Below are positions 63,698 through 64,000 of a stretch of DNA of 64,000 bases, piece after piece. Position 1 is the stretch's first letter. Every line of letters begins with the position of its first letter. The stretch is from Aquabacterium humicola. GTDB lineage: Bacteria > Pseudomonadota > Gammaproteobacteria > Burkholderiales > Burkholderiaceae_C. The translations under genes and the position numbers were made by a program. Where the stretch lies: positions 1 through 64,000 of the forward strand of contig NZ_JARGNB010000001.1 in NCBI RefSeq assembly GCF_030167915.1. Reading direction: 5' to 3'. The notes beneath the pieces were generated by a model, which worked only from the letters and a program-made list of their open reading frames with translations, ran no database searches and was not told the DNA's origin.

Positions 63698-64000
63698 ATG
63701 CAGTTCAGGACCATCACATTGCCGTACGGGGCACGCTGTCGCGTGCCGGAACACGTCCAGCGCATCGACTCGCACAGCACGCACGGCTGGCAGTTGCGCT
63801 ACGGGACGCCGACGCGCTTCTTCTCTGACAAGTCGCACGACAACAAGGGCGCACGTGCAGCGCTCGCCATGGCGGTCGTCGAGCTGCGCGCCCGCGTGCG
63901 CAAGCTGCCGGCGCCCACCGGGCTGCAACGCAAGGTCAGTGCGCACAAGCAGAACGACCTGCCGGTGGGCATCAGCGGCCCGATCCTGCGCCAGCGCCGG
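63698..64000 (+). CDS. unrecognised basic protein, 5' part only (runs off the window)
   Basis: An open frame of 101 codons with no stop before the window end, starting at an ATG with GGGGGAA upstream. The start is MQFRTITLPYGARCRVPEHV; the product is rich in Arg/Lys/His and has DSHSTHGWQLRYG, TRFFSDKSHDNKGARAALAMAV and NDLPVGISGP. The last pattern recalls small AP2-like DNA-binding proteins of mobile elements, but I cannot assign a family. The DNA is somewhat less GC-rich than its neighbours. Confidence 0.6.
   Translation, partial: MQFRTITLPYGARCRVPEHVQRIDSHSTHGWQLRYGTPTRFFSDKSHDNKGARAALAMAVVELRARVRKLPAPTGLQRKVSAHKQNDLPVGISGPILRQRR

Overview
The window is high-GC DNA with dense, often overlapping genes. 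The gene families present (xseB-ispA-dxs-folE2, ybgC-tolQRA, nusB-ribH-ribBX, bpt-aat, many TRAP transporters) point to a betaproteobacterium of the Burkholderiales, in the Rubrivivax/Leptothrix/Methylibium neighbourhood. The genus is an inference from gene content and from a dispersed GC-rich intergenic repeat, not from a marker gene. No tRNA, rRNA, CRISPR array or insertion sequence was recognised.

Layout. 1-5.0 kb (minus): a type VI secretion spike (VgrG with a transthyretin-like C-terminal adaptor), an effector with a PD-(D/E)XK nuclease motif, and a small candidate immunity gene. 5.3-10.3 kb: a DUF2796 periplasmic protein, a phenylacetate-CoA ligase/TetR/branched-chain-type binding protein operon behind a 16-bp palindrome, and a Rieske oxygenase. 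10.6-15.9 kb: xseB, ispA, dxs, folE2 and a divergent EgtB/SenA-like protein that lacks expected iron ligands. 15.9-19.9 kb: two response regulators and a stand-alone GspE/PilB-type ATPase.

20.0-33.8 kb is the most coherent metabolic block. Two complete, similar TRAP transporters lie on opposite strands around a LysR regulator. With them are a DUF1445 (D-glutamate cyclase family) protein, a third TRAP binding protein, a fused HyuA/HyuB 5-oxoprolinase-type enzyme, an NTF2-like protein and pyroglutamyl peptidase. Together they suggest capture, formation and opening of 5-oxoproline (pyroglutamate).

33.8-37.3 kb holds an ECF sigma factor and a zinc-finger anti-sigma next to a bufferin-type RiPP operon: DUF2282 precursor, DUF692/MNIO enzyme, DUF2063 partner and DoxX. 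A copper or metal-stress role follows from the family. 37.3-47.4 kb is mostly housekeeping: a cytoplasmic subtilase, tolA-tolR-tolQ-ybgC without tolB-pal, a Ser/Thr kinase, an aminotransferase, nusB-ribH-ribBX, and the two N-end-rule aminoacyl transferases.

47.4-63.6 kb is a sugar-acid island. A long minus-strand operon runs from a CUT1 ABC importer through gluconokinase, a gluconate-5-dehydrogenase-like SDR, a cupin, a GntR regulator and a DenD-like epimerase to an SDR. A 2-hydroxyacid dehydrogenase and a divergent plus-strand operon (arabinonate-type dehydratase, SDR, L-idonate-type dehydrogenase, ketodeoxy-acid SDR, FAH-family hydrolase) sit beside it. Two near-identical FadR-type operator sites mark the promoters and probably bind the GntR protein. 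The last 300 bases start an unrecognised gene that runs off the window.
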